Shown here in pieces: positions 33,591-42,982 of a stretch of 64,000 nt of DNA (its first letter is position 1; each line of letters begins with the position of its first letter). Made by a program: the position numbers and the translations under genes. The DNA lies in the NCBI GenBank assembly GCA_964397545.1, contig CAYNIW010000007.1, positions 23,411 through 87,410 on the forward strand, in the 5' to 3' direction. Source of the DNA: JAFGIG01 sp964397545. Lineage in GTDB: Bacteria > SDB-A. The notes under the pieces were generated by a model. That model ran no database searches, was not told where the DNA came from, and saw nothing but the letters and a program-made list of their open reading frames with translations.

Positions 33591-34548
33591 CTTCATCGTT
33601 CCGTTCAGTGTTCCTGGAACCGATAACACTCCCGATTACTTCGAGGAGACGGGGTTTGTTCCGCAGGAAATAGAGATTTATGAAATTTCCGTAAACCTGG
33701 TTTTCGACATCATTCTCAGTGAATGTTCCGCCGGCGTTTCTCCAGGATTCAATTCTGACGAGTTCATTGCCGTCGAGCCACATCACAATGGAATCCCCCC
33801 ATATTCTGGAACTTTCACTGCTTATCCAAGGCAAACGCCCGAAGACAACTACTTTTTCCTCCTCGGGGTAATAAAAAAGCTTCTGAGTTTCAGCCCTGAC
33901 GGCTCCTCTCGTCACCGTAACGTTTCCTGACACGACGTAAAATCCGCTGTCGGCAAAATTTTCCATTGTGTCGCCGTTCACTAAAAAAGAGTCTCCTTCG
34001 GACAGAGACAGCATCCGGCAATCTCCTGTCAGAATGCCGTAATCCTCCTCTATATAATAATGCCCTGTGTCTCCGTAAAGGAAAGTGTTGTTTCTGGGAT
34101 CGAACATAATGACGCTCTCGAAAGCGGAACTCTTTTTTTTGTTTCTGTCATACCGCAGACGCTGTGCTGAAATTTCCTGACCCTGATTGACAAGTTTTGC
34201 GTCTCCAAAGGCTTCGGCTATCCGCGAATCTCTGTAATAAACAGCCGAAGAAGATGTTATCAAAACTTCGCCGTCTCTGACCCGGACATTGCCTAAAACT
34301 TTTACCACGCCTTTCTCCTGATCAGCAAAACCGGAGTCTCCTGTTATCACCGCAGATCCGTGAATTATTTCAACTCCATCGCTTAACTGGACAATATAAC
34401 CGGTTCCGGTTATCTGGGTTGTCATCATCCCGGAATTTACTGTGAAAGGTTCATCCCCGGTAAGCAGACTTTCAGGGTCTTCTACTGTCTGGTTGACAAA
34501 AAAACGCAGAGCCAGCAATATGGCAGAAGTTAAAATATTAAAGCTCAT
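33580..34548 (-). CDS. lptA: OstA/LptA-like periplasmic LPS transport protein
   Basis: A 322-residue protein with an N-terminal hydrophobic signal and repeated beta-strand units of the OstA fold (for example GSAVITGDSGFADQEKG, VSGNVTVTRGAVRAETQKLF). LptA forms the periplasmic bridge carrying LPS. It is nearly twice the length of E. coli LptA and may combine more OstA units, as in other diderm phyla. Position between lptC and lptB supports the call. Confidence 0.85.
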   Translation of the reverse strand: MSFNILTSAILLALRFFVNQTVEDPESLLTGDEPFTVNSGMMTTQITGTGYIVQLSDGVEIIHGSAVITGDSGFADQEKGVVKVLGNVRVRDGEVLITSSSAVYYRDSRIAEAFGDAKLVNQGQEISAQRLRYDRNKKKSSAFESVIMFDPRNNTFLYGDTGHYYIEEDYGILTGDCRMLSLSEGDSFLVNGDTMENFADSGFYVVSGNVTVTRGAVRAETQKLFYYPEEEKVVVFGRLPWISSESSRIWGDSIVMWLDGNELVRIESWRNAGGTFTENDVENQVYGNFINLYFLRNKPRLLEVIGSVIGSRNTERNDEDEQ

Positions 34549-35293
34549 CAGTCTTTATTCTACCTGAAACAGCGTTGAAAACCCTTATGTTTTTCAATTC
34601 CCGGTCACTTTCAAAACCTATTCCCTCCATAATATTGTCCTTTTCGGCATAGACAACCCTGCCGTCTGTGGAAAAAATCCCTTTCGATTCACTGTAATAA
34701 AGTGTATCCGTAGAAAGTTCTCCGCCCGACAAAATCTTTATTACCAGACTGCCTTTGGCTCTCAGGTCTCTTGTTGTAAGAAAATATGTTCCAGAATCGG
34801 CTGTTATAACCGCGACGTCTTTTCCTGCGGAATCAGTCATAAGCAGATCCATACCGTATATATCCACTCTTCTAATTCTCTGTCTCTGCCATACGCTGTC
34901 GGCTTTTATTCTCCACTTTCTGAATCCACTCTCATAAAGATCTATGACAAGATCGCCTGATGCGAACATGTCCTGAGTTGAAACCGCCTGTTTCCCAGAA
35001 TCGGCTGATATCGTCGAATTTGAGACGCCTTTTTCGTCGAAAAACTCAAGGTATATACCGTAGACGTCATTCGTATCATTGAGACCGGATATCAGGCTGT
35101 CGGCATCGAGCTTCCATGAAAGTTTTCCTTCTTCGGTCGAGACTATTTTCATCACCCTGACAATGCCGTTTACGTCGTTTCTCGCTTCATTTAGCGTGCT
35201 TTCCCTTCCGGAGCAAGAGCCGATGAAGAAAATGACGGCAACAGAGCACAAAGAAGCCGCGTGTAAAAAACAACTCTTACGCTTTGACAACAA
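34538..35293 (-). CDS. lptC: LptC-like lipoprotein
   Basis: A 251-residue protein with a signal peptide ending at a lipobox-like FFIGSCSG, followed by beta-rich OstA/LptC sequence (ISADSGKQAVSTQDMFASGD, ITADSGTYFLTTRDLRAKGS). E. coli LptC keeps a membrane helix, so a lipid anchor here would be a variant. It overlaps the leuS end by 17 bases and lptA by 11. Confidence 0.85.
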   Translation of the reverse strand: MLSKRKSCFLHAASLCSVAVIFFIGSCSGRESTLNEARNDVNGIVRVMKIVSTEEGKLSWKLDADSLISGLNDTNDVYGIYLEFFDEKGVSNSTISADSGKQAVSTQDMFASGDLVIDLYESGFRKWRIKADSVWQRQRIRRVDIYGMDLLMTDSAGKDVAVITADSGTYFLTTRDLRAKGSLVIKILSGGELSTDTLYYSESKGIFSTDGRVVYAEKDNIMEGIGFESDRELKNIRVFNAVSGRIKTDEL

Positions 35294-37730
35294 AACTTAT
35301 CATCCTGTGAGGGACGAAAATCCTCTTTTTGATTTCTCTTCCTTCAATATATTGTTTTACGTTAGGAGTCTCGGCTGCTTGAGAGAAAGCTTCATCTTCT
35401 GTGATGTCAAAAGGCAGTCTGAGAACCGCTCTCAATTTACCGTTGACCTGAACCCCGATTTCCTCCGATTCAGAAATAATGGTTTCAGGATCATATTGGG
35501 GCCAGCCGGATTTCAGAACAAATTCATTTTTGCCTGTTCTTTCCCAGAGATATTCGGCTATGTGAGGAGCAAAAGGAGCGAGCAGAAGCAAAAGGGTTTC
35601 ATAGGCTTTCCTGAAAACAGCAGAAGATGAATCCTCAAAAGGCACAAGTTCGTTGACGAATTCCATCATTGCTGCTATCGCGGTGTTGAACCCCCAACTC
35701 TCTATGTCTTCGGTGACTCTTTTTACGGTAGAATTCATGATTCTTATCAATTCTTTTTCTTCGTTTGCCGTCGCCTTTCTGTTTGATTTACCCGCTGAAT
35801 ATTTTTCTCCAAGTCTCCATATTCTGTCGAGAAATCTCTTAGCGCCGGCGACGCCCTGTTCGCTCCAGACCGCGTCTCTTCCGGGAGGAGCAAGAAACAG
35901 CGTAGTGACTCTGCAGACATCAGCTCCGAAGTTGCCCACAAACTCTCCCGCTTCTACTCCATTACCCTTGGATTTTGACATCACCGATCCGTCAGAACCG
36001 CAGACCATTCCATGATTGAATAACCTCGCGGCAGGCTCTCCGCAGGGGACAATTCCTAAGCGGTGAAGAAATTTCGTTATGAAGCGGAAATATATAAGAT
36101 GCCCCGTCGCGTGTTCTATGCCTCCTATATATTTATCTATCGGCAGCCATGATTCCGCCTTAGTGTAGCCAATCAGTTTTTCAGAATTTCTCGCGTCGGG
36201 GTATCTCAACTGATACCAGGAAGAATCCACAAAAGTGTCAAGTGTATCAGGGTCCCTCTTTGCGGGTTCACCGCACTCCGGGCAAGATACATTTATGTAT
36301 GAATCCACTGCGGCGAGAACCGATTTACCGTGCGGAGTGTAATCTTCTATATTATCCGGAAGAACTACGGGAAGGTCTCGTTCAGGGACGGGAACAACTC
36401 CGCAGCTGCTGCAGTGTATCACCGGTATTGGAGCCCCCCAATATCTCTGTCTGCTGACCAGCCAATCGTGAAGCTTAAAATTCACCTTTCTCCTGCCGAT
36501 TCCTTCTTTTTCGAGAAATTCGATTATCGCCGGTATTGCTTCTTCCGAATTCATGCCGGAGAATATCCCGCTGTTTATCAAAACACCATAATCGGTGAAA
36601 GCATCTTCAAGAGGCTCATTATTATCAATATTTTGCAAGGGTTTTATGACCTCTTTAACTTTCAAACCGTATTTTTTGGCAAAGTCGAAATCTCTCGAAT
36701 CGTGTGCCGGAACACCCATTACTGTTCCTGTTCCGTAAGTGGACAGGACATAATCGCAAATATAGAGGGGAACGTTTTCGCCTGTAAGCGGATGCTTCAG
36801 GTCAACTCCCGAATAAACTCCGGTTTTTTCTTCGACAGTGGAAAGTCTTTGAATTTCCGTTTTCATGACCGATTTTTTAACATATTCCTCTGCTGTAAAT
36901 TTTTTGTCTGAACCGGAAAGGATTTCACCGAGCAGTTTGTGATCGGGAGCAATAGCGGCAAATGTCACTCCCCAAAGAGTATCCGGCCTTGTGGTGAAAA
37001 CTGTTAATTTCATATCTTTACCTGTGACTGAAAAATCAATTTCCGCCCCTTCGCTTCTGCCTATCCAGTTCTTTTGGGCAGTGATAACAGGCTCTGGCCA
37101 GCCTTCCTTTAATTTTTCAAGGTCGTCAAGAAGATCTTGGGCGTATTGGGTTATCCTGAAAAACCACTGTTTCAATTCCCTTTTTGTTACTTCCGAACTG
37201 CATCTCCAGCATTTTCCGTTTTCGACCTGCTCGTTGGCCAAAACTGTTTGACATTTGGGGCACCAATTGACAAGGGAAACGTCCTGATAGGCGAGGCCAT
37301 TTTCGAATAGTTTAAGAAAAATCCATTGAGTCCATTTGTAGTATTCAGGATCGCAAGTCAGTATTTCCGTTCCCCAGTCGTAACCTATGCCAATGGACTT
37401 GAGAGTTCTTCTCGATTTTTCGATGTTACTTTCCGTCCATTTTCTGGGGTGTATTTTGTTTTTTATCGCAGCTTCCTCTGCGGGTAAGCCGAAAGCGTCC
37501 CAACCTACGGGATGCAGCACATCGAACCCTCTCTGAGAATAATACCTCGCGAGAAGGTCCACAATAACGTAATTTCTCAGGTGACCTACGTGAAGATCCC
37601 CTGAAGGATAAGCGAACATCTCAAGAACGTAGTATTTATTTCTGGGATTTTGTGCCGTCCTAAAAACATTTTTGTTTTTCCACTTTTCCTGAACATTTTT
37701 TTCCACTTCCGCAAAAGGATATTCAGCCAT
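35277..37730 (-). CDS. leuS: leucyl-tRNA synthetase
   Basis: Class I synthetase of 817 residues from ATG 37730, chosen for its GGAGG ribosome site and one-base overlap with the purQ stop (TAATG). The HIGH motif is PSGDLHVGHLRNYV, the CP1 editing domain has TTRPDTLWGVTF, and KMSKS appears as VMSKSKGN, a common bacterial variant. A zinc-binding CPKC...CWRC pair lies near residue 155. The single-chain bacterial type is complete. Confidence 0.96.
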   Translation of the reverse strand: MAEYPFAEVEKNVQEKWKNKNVFRTAQNPRNKYYVLEMFAYPSGDLHVGHLRNYVIVDLLARYYSQRGFDVLHPVGWDAFGLPAEEAAIKNKIHPRKWTESNIEKSRRTLKSIGIGYDWGTEILTCDPEYYKWTQWIFLKLFENGLAYQDVSLVNWCPKCQTVLANEQVENGKCWRCSSEVTKRELKQWFFRITQYAQDLLDDLEKLKEGWPEPVITAQKNWIGRSEGAEIDFSVTGKDMKLTVFTTRPDTLWGVTFAAIAPDHKLLGEILSGSDKKFTAEEYVKKSVMKTEIQRLSTVEEKTGVYSGVDLKHPLTGENVPLYICDYVLSTYGTGTVMGVPAHDSRDFDFAKKYGLKVKEVIKPLQNIDNNEPLEDAFTDYGVLINSGIFSGMNSEEAIPAIIEFLEKEGIGRRKVNFKLHDWLVSRQRYWGAPIPVIHCSSCGVVPVPERDLPVVLPDNIEDYTPHGKSVLAAVDSYINVSCPECGEPAKRDPDTLDTFVDSSWYQLRYPDARNSEKLIGYTKAESWLPIDKYIGGIEHATGHLIYFRFITKFLHRLGIVPCGEPAARLFNHGMVCGSDGSVMSKSKGNGVEAGEFVGNFGADVCRVTTLFLAPPGRDAVWSEQGVAGAKRFLDRIWRLGEKYSAGKSNRKATANEEKELIRIMNSTVKRVTEDIESWGFNTAIAAMMEFVNELVPFEDSSSAVFRKAYETLLLLLAPFAPHIAEYLWERTGKNEFVLKSGWPQYDPETIISESEEIGVQVNGKLRAVLRLPFDITEDEAFSQAAETPNVKQYIEGREIKKRIFVPHRMISFVVKA

Positions 37731-38503
37731 TATTCCTCCGAGATTTTGAAAAAACACCGCATAAAGGTGACGCCAATCGGCTCTTTGAAACTTTTCGAAT
37801 CGAAAGGGTATTGACGTAAATCCAGAACTCTTTCCGGATGAGGCATCAAACCGAGTATTGACCCAGTCGGGTCGCTAATCCCGGCGATTCCGTTTTGTGA
37901 ACCGTTGGGATTTTCGCTGTATTTCATTGAGGGTTTTTCGACTCCGTAGAAAAAAACTGCTTGTCCGTTTTCAAGAACTCTTTCGAGGGCTTCATTTCCG
38001 CTAAACGTCAATCTTCCCTCAAGATGAGCCACCGGCAGTGAAAAACTTTTTGGCAATTCTCTAAAATTTTTAATCAATGAATCATTTCTAATAATTGGAA
38101 CCCATCTGCATTCAAATCTCTGGCTGGCGTTTTCTTCAAGAGAAACTGAGGGTTTCTCTCCTGGAAACGGAAGCATGGAAAGCCTGACGAGTATTTGAAA
38201 TCCGTTGCATATACCGAGTATTTTCCCCTTTCTCTCAATAAAATTAAACAAAGCGGATTCGATTCCGGCTCTGAGAATAAAAGAAAAAATGACTCCGGAT
38301 CCAAGATAATCTCCGTAAGTGAACCCTCCGGGGAAAATTAATCCGCGTATCTCTGACAAAAGATCTTTTGAATAAACACAGTCGTTCAGTTTTACGTAGA
38401 AAGGTTCGAATCCTGCTCTTTGAATGCAAAAAAAAGTTTCCCTGTCGCAATTGGTTCCGGGGGCCTGGACAATTGCAATTTTTTTAGATTTTAGCAGAGA
38501 AAT
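37730..38503 (-). CDS. purQ: FGAM synthase glutaminase subunit, probably started at ATT
   Basis: Supplies ammonia from glutamine to PurL. The class I amidotransferase has the nucleophile in GICNGFQ and PHPERV at the catalytic His/Glu. Between the stop upstream and TTG at 38359 there is no ATG, GTG or TTG, yet that stretch encodes the essential PurQ N-terminus KIAIVQAPGTNCDRE. A GGAG at 38511-38514 is seven bases before ATT at 38503, giving 257 residues; CTG at 38497 is an alternative. It overlaps the purL end by 20 bases. Confidence 0.85.
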   Translation of the reverse strand: MSLLKSKKIAIVQAPGTNCDRETFFCIQRAGFEPFYVKLNDCVYSKDLLSEIRGLIFPGGFTYGDYLGSGVIFSFILRAGIESALFNFIERKGKILGICNGFQILVRLSMLPFPGEKPSVSLEENASQRFECRWVPIIRNDSLIKNFRELPKSFSLPVAHLEGRLTFSGNEALERVLENGQAVFFYGVEKPSMKYSENPNGSQNGIAGISDPTGSILGLMPHPERVLDLRQYPFDSKSFKEPIGVTFMRCFFKISEE

Positions 38504-41279
38504 AAGCTCTCTCCAGTTTGTTTATGTGAAATTCCATGGATCCGCTTTTTGTTTTTATCTTCAAAACGGGATCCTCTGTAACCACTCCTAACTTCCTGAT
38601 CAAGATTCCATGCATTTTCTTTTCTATATCCGGCAGTCCTGTAGTCACGATAAACCGGGATGGGGATTCCGAATACAAGAAATCGACAGCATCGAGACCG
38701 TCAGGTATTTCAACGTCAGCGCCTAAACCTCCGCCCAAAGACATTTCGGCAAGGCACACAGCAGCTCCTCCTTCAGAGACATCATGTATTGAAGAGAAAG
38801 CCGACAAATTATGATAAGTCTCAAAGAGCACTTTTCTCGATATTTCTGGGTCAATTTCCGGAGTCTCTCCGCAATCCATCTTGAGAAACTTTGTCAGACA
38901 ACTGCCTCTGATACCTTCCGGATCAGGGCCTATCATATATATGAAATCTCCGGGGACGGAAAAAGAGTTTTCGGGAGAATAAATTTCTTTAACCGAAACG
39001 CTCGTTATCAGAAGGGTAGGCGGGATACTCAAAGTTTTTTCCCCGGATTTGTATGTGTTATTGAGGCTGTCCTTGCCGCTTATGAAAGGGGTTCCATAAT
39101 TCAACGAGGCATCATGGCAGGCTTTACAGGCAAGAACGAGATCTCCCATCGCTTCTGTGTCTTCCGAGCTCCCCCAGGAAAAATTGTCCAGAAGAACTGC
39201 TTTTCCAGGATCTCCGCCTGAGCAGATCAAATTTCTCAATGCTTCTTCGATGGAAAAATACGCCATTTTATAGCAGTCGAACTCACCGATATTCACGTTT
39301 ATCCCGAGTCCCATCGCAAGCTGTTCTTTTCTGCCGTAATCTGCGATAAAAGAAGCTCCGTCGCTGTGACTTTTCTGTTTACTGCCTGAAAACGGTCCTG
39401 TTACTGTCTTTCCCTGAACCTGATGATCGTATTGCCTTATTATCCATTCTTTGCTTCCTATATCAGGCAGGGACAGCAATTCATATAAAATCATTTGGAG
39501 GTTTGTTTCTTCGGGAAAAACTGCTGAATCAGGTATTGTTTTTCTTTTTGCTCTGATTTTTTTTCTCGGAACACCTTCGTGCAGAAATTTCATGTCGAGA
39601 TCAACTATCTTTTCTTCGTAATAATAAACTTCCAGCTTTCCCGAATCGTTAAATTCTCCTATGACGCTTACGTTTGTCTGCTCTTCTTCGCATATTTCAA
39701 AAACTCTTGACACATTTTCAAGAGGGACTGCTATCACCATTCTCTCCTGGGATTCACTCAGCCATATCTCCCACGGAGCAATGTATTCATATTTGAGAGG
39801 GACATTCTCGAGGCGGACTAACGCTCCCGTATCCGAGCCCATTTCTCCTACTGCTGAAGATAATCCCCCCGCTCCGCAGTCAGTAACAGCGTTTAATAAC
39901 TCTTCATCTCTTATTCTTACTACCGCTTCAATAATTTTCTTTTCTTCAATTGGATTTCCAATCTGGACGGATCCTTGAGATTTTTTTTCAGATTCCGTAT
40001 CGAGAGCAGCCGATGAAAATGTAGCTCCATGAAGGCCGTCTCTTCCTGTTTTTCCACCTATCAGAATTATCTTGTCTCCGGGTTTTACAAATTTTTGAGC
40101 CGCTTTTACGGGCATTATCCCCACGCATCCGGCAAATACCAGAGGATTGGCAATAAATCTGTCGTCAGTTATCAATGCTCCACAGAGAGTTGGGACACCG
40201 ATTCTGTTTCCGTAATCTCTAACGCCTGATACTACGCCTTTCAATATTCTGCGCGGATGTAGAGTCCCTTCAGGCAGACAAGAATAATCCGTATCAGCCC
40301 GACCGGTGCAAAATACATCCAATGAAGCAACAGGTTTTGCTCCAAGTCCTGTCCCTAAAATGTCTCTCACTACTCCACCAAGACCTGTCCCAGCGCCTCC
40401 GTATGGTTCTAAAGCGGAAGGATGATTATGAGTTTCCACTTTGACGCAATACGCATATTCACCGTCTATTGAAACTATTCCTGCATTGTCACTGAATACG
40501 CTGATGCAATCCGGCCTTCCTATTTGCAGTGTCGCCTTGAATATCGTGCTTTTTAACAAATTGTCTATAGTTTCAGATTCAAACCGGAACTCGCCCTTGA
40601 GAGTCTTATGCACACAATGTTCAGACCAAGTTTGGGCTATTGTCTCCAGCTCTGCGTCTGTAGGGTTTTTTTTGGAGAGAGTAAAATACTCCTGAATTTT
40701 TATCATTTCTTCAGCATTCAGGCTCAATGTCATATTTTTTGAAATGTCGGCAAGCTCTTTTGATGTCTTGCTTTCAATATTGAACCTGTTGATAACCGCC
40801 TTGAAGAATTTTCCTTTATTTTCCGGAAAAGACCCAGGCGACACTTGTTCTTCTATTATGGGATTAGAAAGATATTTTTTAACAGCGTCTTCCCTGTTGA
40901 ATGAACCTTCCAGAAGATAGAGTCTTCGGGTTTCAACTTCAAAATCCTTCTTGAAATAATCACCGAGTATTTTTTCAAGCGTCAAAGCTACTGGATCCAT
41001 CACACCCGGCAGATAAGCAATTTCAACAATTTCTCCATTCCACTTTGGAAGAGTGTCTTCAAACAGCTCTTCCGTCATCGGATTGCAGAATAAAAAGTTC
41101 CTTGTCTCTTCGAATTCTTCCTCAGAAAGACCTTTCACGAGATATACCCTGCCTTCGACGATTTTGGTTAAAAAACTGCCCCCGCAAAATTTTGCCGACT
41201 CCATAAAGTCAAGATTGACGGGCAAACCTTTTTTGAAATTTACGATTCTTTTCCAATTTTCATCGCTTCTTGAACTCAA
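38484..41279 (-). CDS. purL: phosphoribosylformylglycinamidine synthase, large subunit
   Basis: Converts FGAR to FGAM in purine synthesis. The 931-residue protein carries an extended N-terminal region of about 190 residues (PurS-like part) before the ATPase core with TWSEHCVHKT, VKVETHNHPSALEPYGGAGTG and DCGAGGLSSAVGEMG. The glutaminase is separate (purQ). TTG at 41279 is used, with GGGAG at 41286-41290. It begins a long unit ending at acyP. Confidence 0.95.
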   Translation of the reverse strand: MSSRSDENWKRIVNFKKGLPVNLDFMESAKFCGGSFLTKIVEGRVYLVKGLSEEEFEETRNFLFCNPMTEELFEDTLPKWNGEIVEIAYLPGVMDPVALTLEKILGDYFKKDFEVETRRLYLLEGSFNREDAVKKYLSNPIIEEQVSPGSFPENKGKFFKAVINRFNIESKTSKELADISKNMTLSLNAEEMIKIQEYFTLSKKNPTDAELETIAQTWSEHCVHKTLKGEFRFESETIDNLLKSTIFKATLQIGRPDCISVFSDNAGIVSIDGEYAYCVKVETHNHPSALEPYGGAGTGLGGVVRDILGTGLGAKPVASLDVFCTGRADTDYSCLPEGTLHPRRILKGVVSGVRDYGNRIGVPTLCGALITDDRFIANPLVFAGCVGIMPVKAAQKFVKPGDKIILIGGKTGRDGLHGATFSSAALDTESEKKSQGSVQIGNPIEEKKIIEAVVRIRDEELLNAVTDCGAGGLSSAVGEMGSDTGALVRLENVPLKYEYIAPWEIWLSESQERMVIAVPLENVSRVFEICEEEQTNVSVIGEFNDSGKLEVYYYEEKIVDLDMKFLHEGVPRKKIRAKRKTIPDSAVFPEETNLQMILYELLSLPDIGSKEWIIRQYDHQVQGKTVTGPFSGSKQKSHSDGASFIADYGRKEQLAMGLGINVNIGEFDCYKMAYFSIEEALRNLICSGGDPGKAVLLDNFSWGSSEDTEAMGDLVLACKACHDASLNYGTPFISGKDSLNNTYKSGEKTLSIPPTLLITSVSVKEIYSPENSFSVPGDFIYMIGPDPEGIRGSCLTKFLKMDCGETPEIDPEISRKVLFETYHNLSAFSSIHDVSEGGAAVCLAEMSLGGGLGADVEIPDGLDAVDFLYSESPSRFIVTTGLPDIEKKMHGILIRKLGVVTEDPVLKIKTKSGSMEFHINKLERAYFSAKI

Positions 41280-41319
41280 ATGATACTCCCGCGGTTATAT
41301 TCCAATTAAAGACTTTGAA

Positions 41320-41349
41320 ATCTTATCAAAATAAAAACTGTCAGTGCAA
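41320..41349 (-). promoter_or_regulatory. promoter candidate of the purL unit
   Basis: TTGCAC (41344-41349) and TAAGAT (41320-41325) on the minus strand are 18 bases apart, 40 bases before the purL start. No purine riboswitch fold is seen in the short leader. Confidence 0.5.
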
Positions 41350-41358
41350 GTTATTTGC

Positions 41359-42225
41359 TTACATGGAAAATTTCAAACCCGCGGATATCATCCAATTTTT
41401 TCCAAACATTCCGGCTTCAGCGTCTGCGCTGACAAAAGGCAATACTGATATCTCCGCTCCGAATTTCCAGACAAAGCTGCCTTGAACCGATCTAACTGAA
41501 CCTCTTGAATAAGCCTGAATCCCGGGATCTATCGAAGGCTGATAAAGACTGTATTCTCCGTTGACCGCCGACCAAGAATACCCCACAGACAAATAAGGGC
41601 ATACGTAAAACAGTCTTTTTGATACATCGACAAAAAGCGAAAATGAATGTGGTGAAACCGATGTTTCGAAAGTAGTGTCTGAATCCGAACGGGGAATATT
41701 GAATAAGCTTATCTCGGAAGCTTTTGAATACATTATATTCATTGAAGCGTCAGGAAAAAGCAGTCCTCCCTGTAATATTCCGATTTTTAATCCTCCGGCA
41801 TAGAAAAAAGCGGGAGATGGTTTGAAGTTGGACCCAACCGGTTTCGGTACAGGTATTAATCCGCATTTTGCCACAAGAGCTGTTCGGAAAAAAGTGACTC
41901 CACTCATAGGCATATGTCTTCCGTTCCAAATTCCCACCTGCATTTCTCCGACTAAAACAGGAGATCCGATTTTGAAATTTTCATCCGTTTTTGCGGGATT
42001 TTTTATTTCAAACATCAATACTCCAAGACCGGCGCAAATGGAAAAATGACCGAATCCGGGTGTTCTTCCCGTGGAAAGGCTGTGTCCGGATATCAAACCG
42101 CCGAATGGAGACGAAGCATCTTCTATGGCAGACAATACATCTCCGGACGCAAAAGCCTGAACTGAACAAAACGGTATAATGGATAAAAGCGCAAACATAA
42201 AGAATTTCAAACTTTCCCCTTTCAT
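41359..42225 (-). CDS. predicted outer-membrane or exported protein
   Basis: A 288-residue protein with a clear signal peptide (FFMFALLSIIPFCSVQAFA). The mature part has alternating hydrophobic strands and ends in a C-terminal aromatic strand (NWMISAGLKFSM), as in outer-membrane beta-barrels. No family is recognised. It is divergent from the DUF47 gene and lies 79 bases upstream of purL on the same strand. Confidence 0.55.
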   Translation of the reverse strand: MKGESLKFFMFALLSIIPFCSVQAFASGDVLSAIEDASSPFGGLISGHSLSTGRTPGFGHFSICAGLGVLMFEIKNPAKTDENFKIGSPVLVGEMQVGIWNGRHMPMSGVTFFRTALVAKCGLIPVPKPVGSNFKPSPAFFYAGGLKIGILQGGLLFPDASMNIMYSKASEISLFNIPRSDSDTTFETSVSPHSFSLFVDVSKRLFYVCPYLSVGYSWSAVNGEYSLYQPSIDPGIQAYSRGSVRSVQGSFVWKFGAEISVLPFVSADAEAGMFGKNWMISAGLKFSM

Positions 42226-42272
42226 AGATTTTGTATTTTTGCTAAATAGATTCTACACAAAACAAACAGAGC

Positions 42273-42301
42273 TTGACAGTTTGATTTTATTCTGGAATAA
42301 G
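42273..42301 (+). promoter_or_regulatory. weak promoter candidate for the phosphate-transport unit
   Basis: TTGACA (42273-42278) is perfect, but the element 17 bases later (AATAAG, 42296-42301) is a poor -10. If used, the transcript would begin at the ATG at 42308, as at 30942. Confidence 0.3.
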
Positions 42302-42307
42302 AAAAAA

Positions 42308-42982
42308 ATGAACAGTTCGATTTTTAAAAAATTGTTCCCTCAGAGTGAACCTCTCAATCTCCTCATAGAACATGCTCTGCTGCTTGAAGAAGCTATAAAA
42401 TTGCTCAATCCTATGTTCCAGAATTATTTCAGCGGTGGTGAAATCCATGAATATTCTTCACAGATATGCATACTTGAAAGCCGAGCTGATGATATAAAAT
42501 TTAAGATCAGGGAAATTATTGCCAGCGGAATTAAGATACCCTTCGATAAGAGTGATTTTCTCGACTACCTCTCTATGCAGGAAACCCTGATTGATCAAGC
42601 GAAAGATTTGGCGAGAAAAATTTCGCTAAACAAAGTCTCTCTCTCTCGGGAGCTGACTGAAGATTTTTTCAATCTTCTCGACGAAGTAATTAAAACGGTT
42701 GATTATCTTGAAAACGCCATAAGAGCTCTAAAGCCTCTCCTTTATTTCTCTTTTTCATCCAAAGATTCAGAACAGGAAAGAGAAGAAATATTCATGGTCG
42801 AAAAACTCGAGTCCTCAGTAGACAAAAAATCCATTGCTATAGCAAAAAAGCTTTATTCCATGAAGAACGAAATCCATCCCGTAGATCTGTATTTCATGGA
42901 AAGCATACTTATAATACTTTCCAAAATGGGTGATTTTGCCGAAAACGGCGCCGAACTCCTTTTGAGATTCATTAAAAGCTGA
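42308..42982 (+). CDS. DUF47 (PhoU-like) partner of a PiT transporter
   Basis: A 224-residue all-helical protein of the DUF47/TIGR00153 family, related to PhoU. It starts MNSSIFKKLFPQSEPL, which is where family members begin; the frame is open to 42179 but that part overlaps the divergent gene and shows no domain. Such proteins are encoded next to PiT transporters and are thought to control them. The stop overlaps the transporter start (TGATG). Confidence 0.85.
   Translation: MNSSIFKKLFPQSEPLNLLIEHALLLEEAIKLLNPMFQNYFSGGEIHEYSSQICILESRADDIKFKIREIIASGIKIPFDKSDFLDYLSMQETLIDQAKDLARKISLNKVSLSRELTEDFFNLLDEVIKTVDYLENAIRALKPLLYFSFSSKDSEQEREEIFMVEKLESSVDKKSIAIAKKLYSMKNEIHPVDLYFMESILIILSKMGDFAENGAELLLRFIKS

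Noticed and set aside
36330..36911. 193-codon plus-strand frame opposite leuS
   Set aside because: Antisense shadow of the synthetase core; no ribosome site or domain.
41280..41358. Purine riboswitch ahead of purL
   Set aside because: Only about 40 bases lie between the likely transcription start and the start codon; no three-way junction or terminator could fit.
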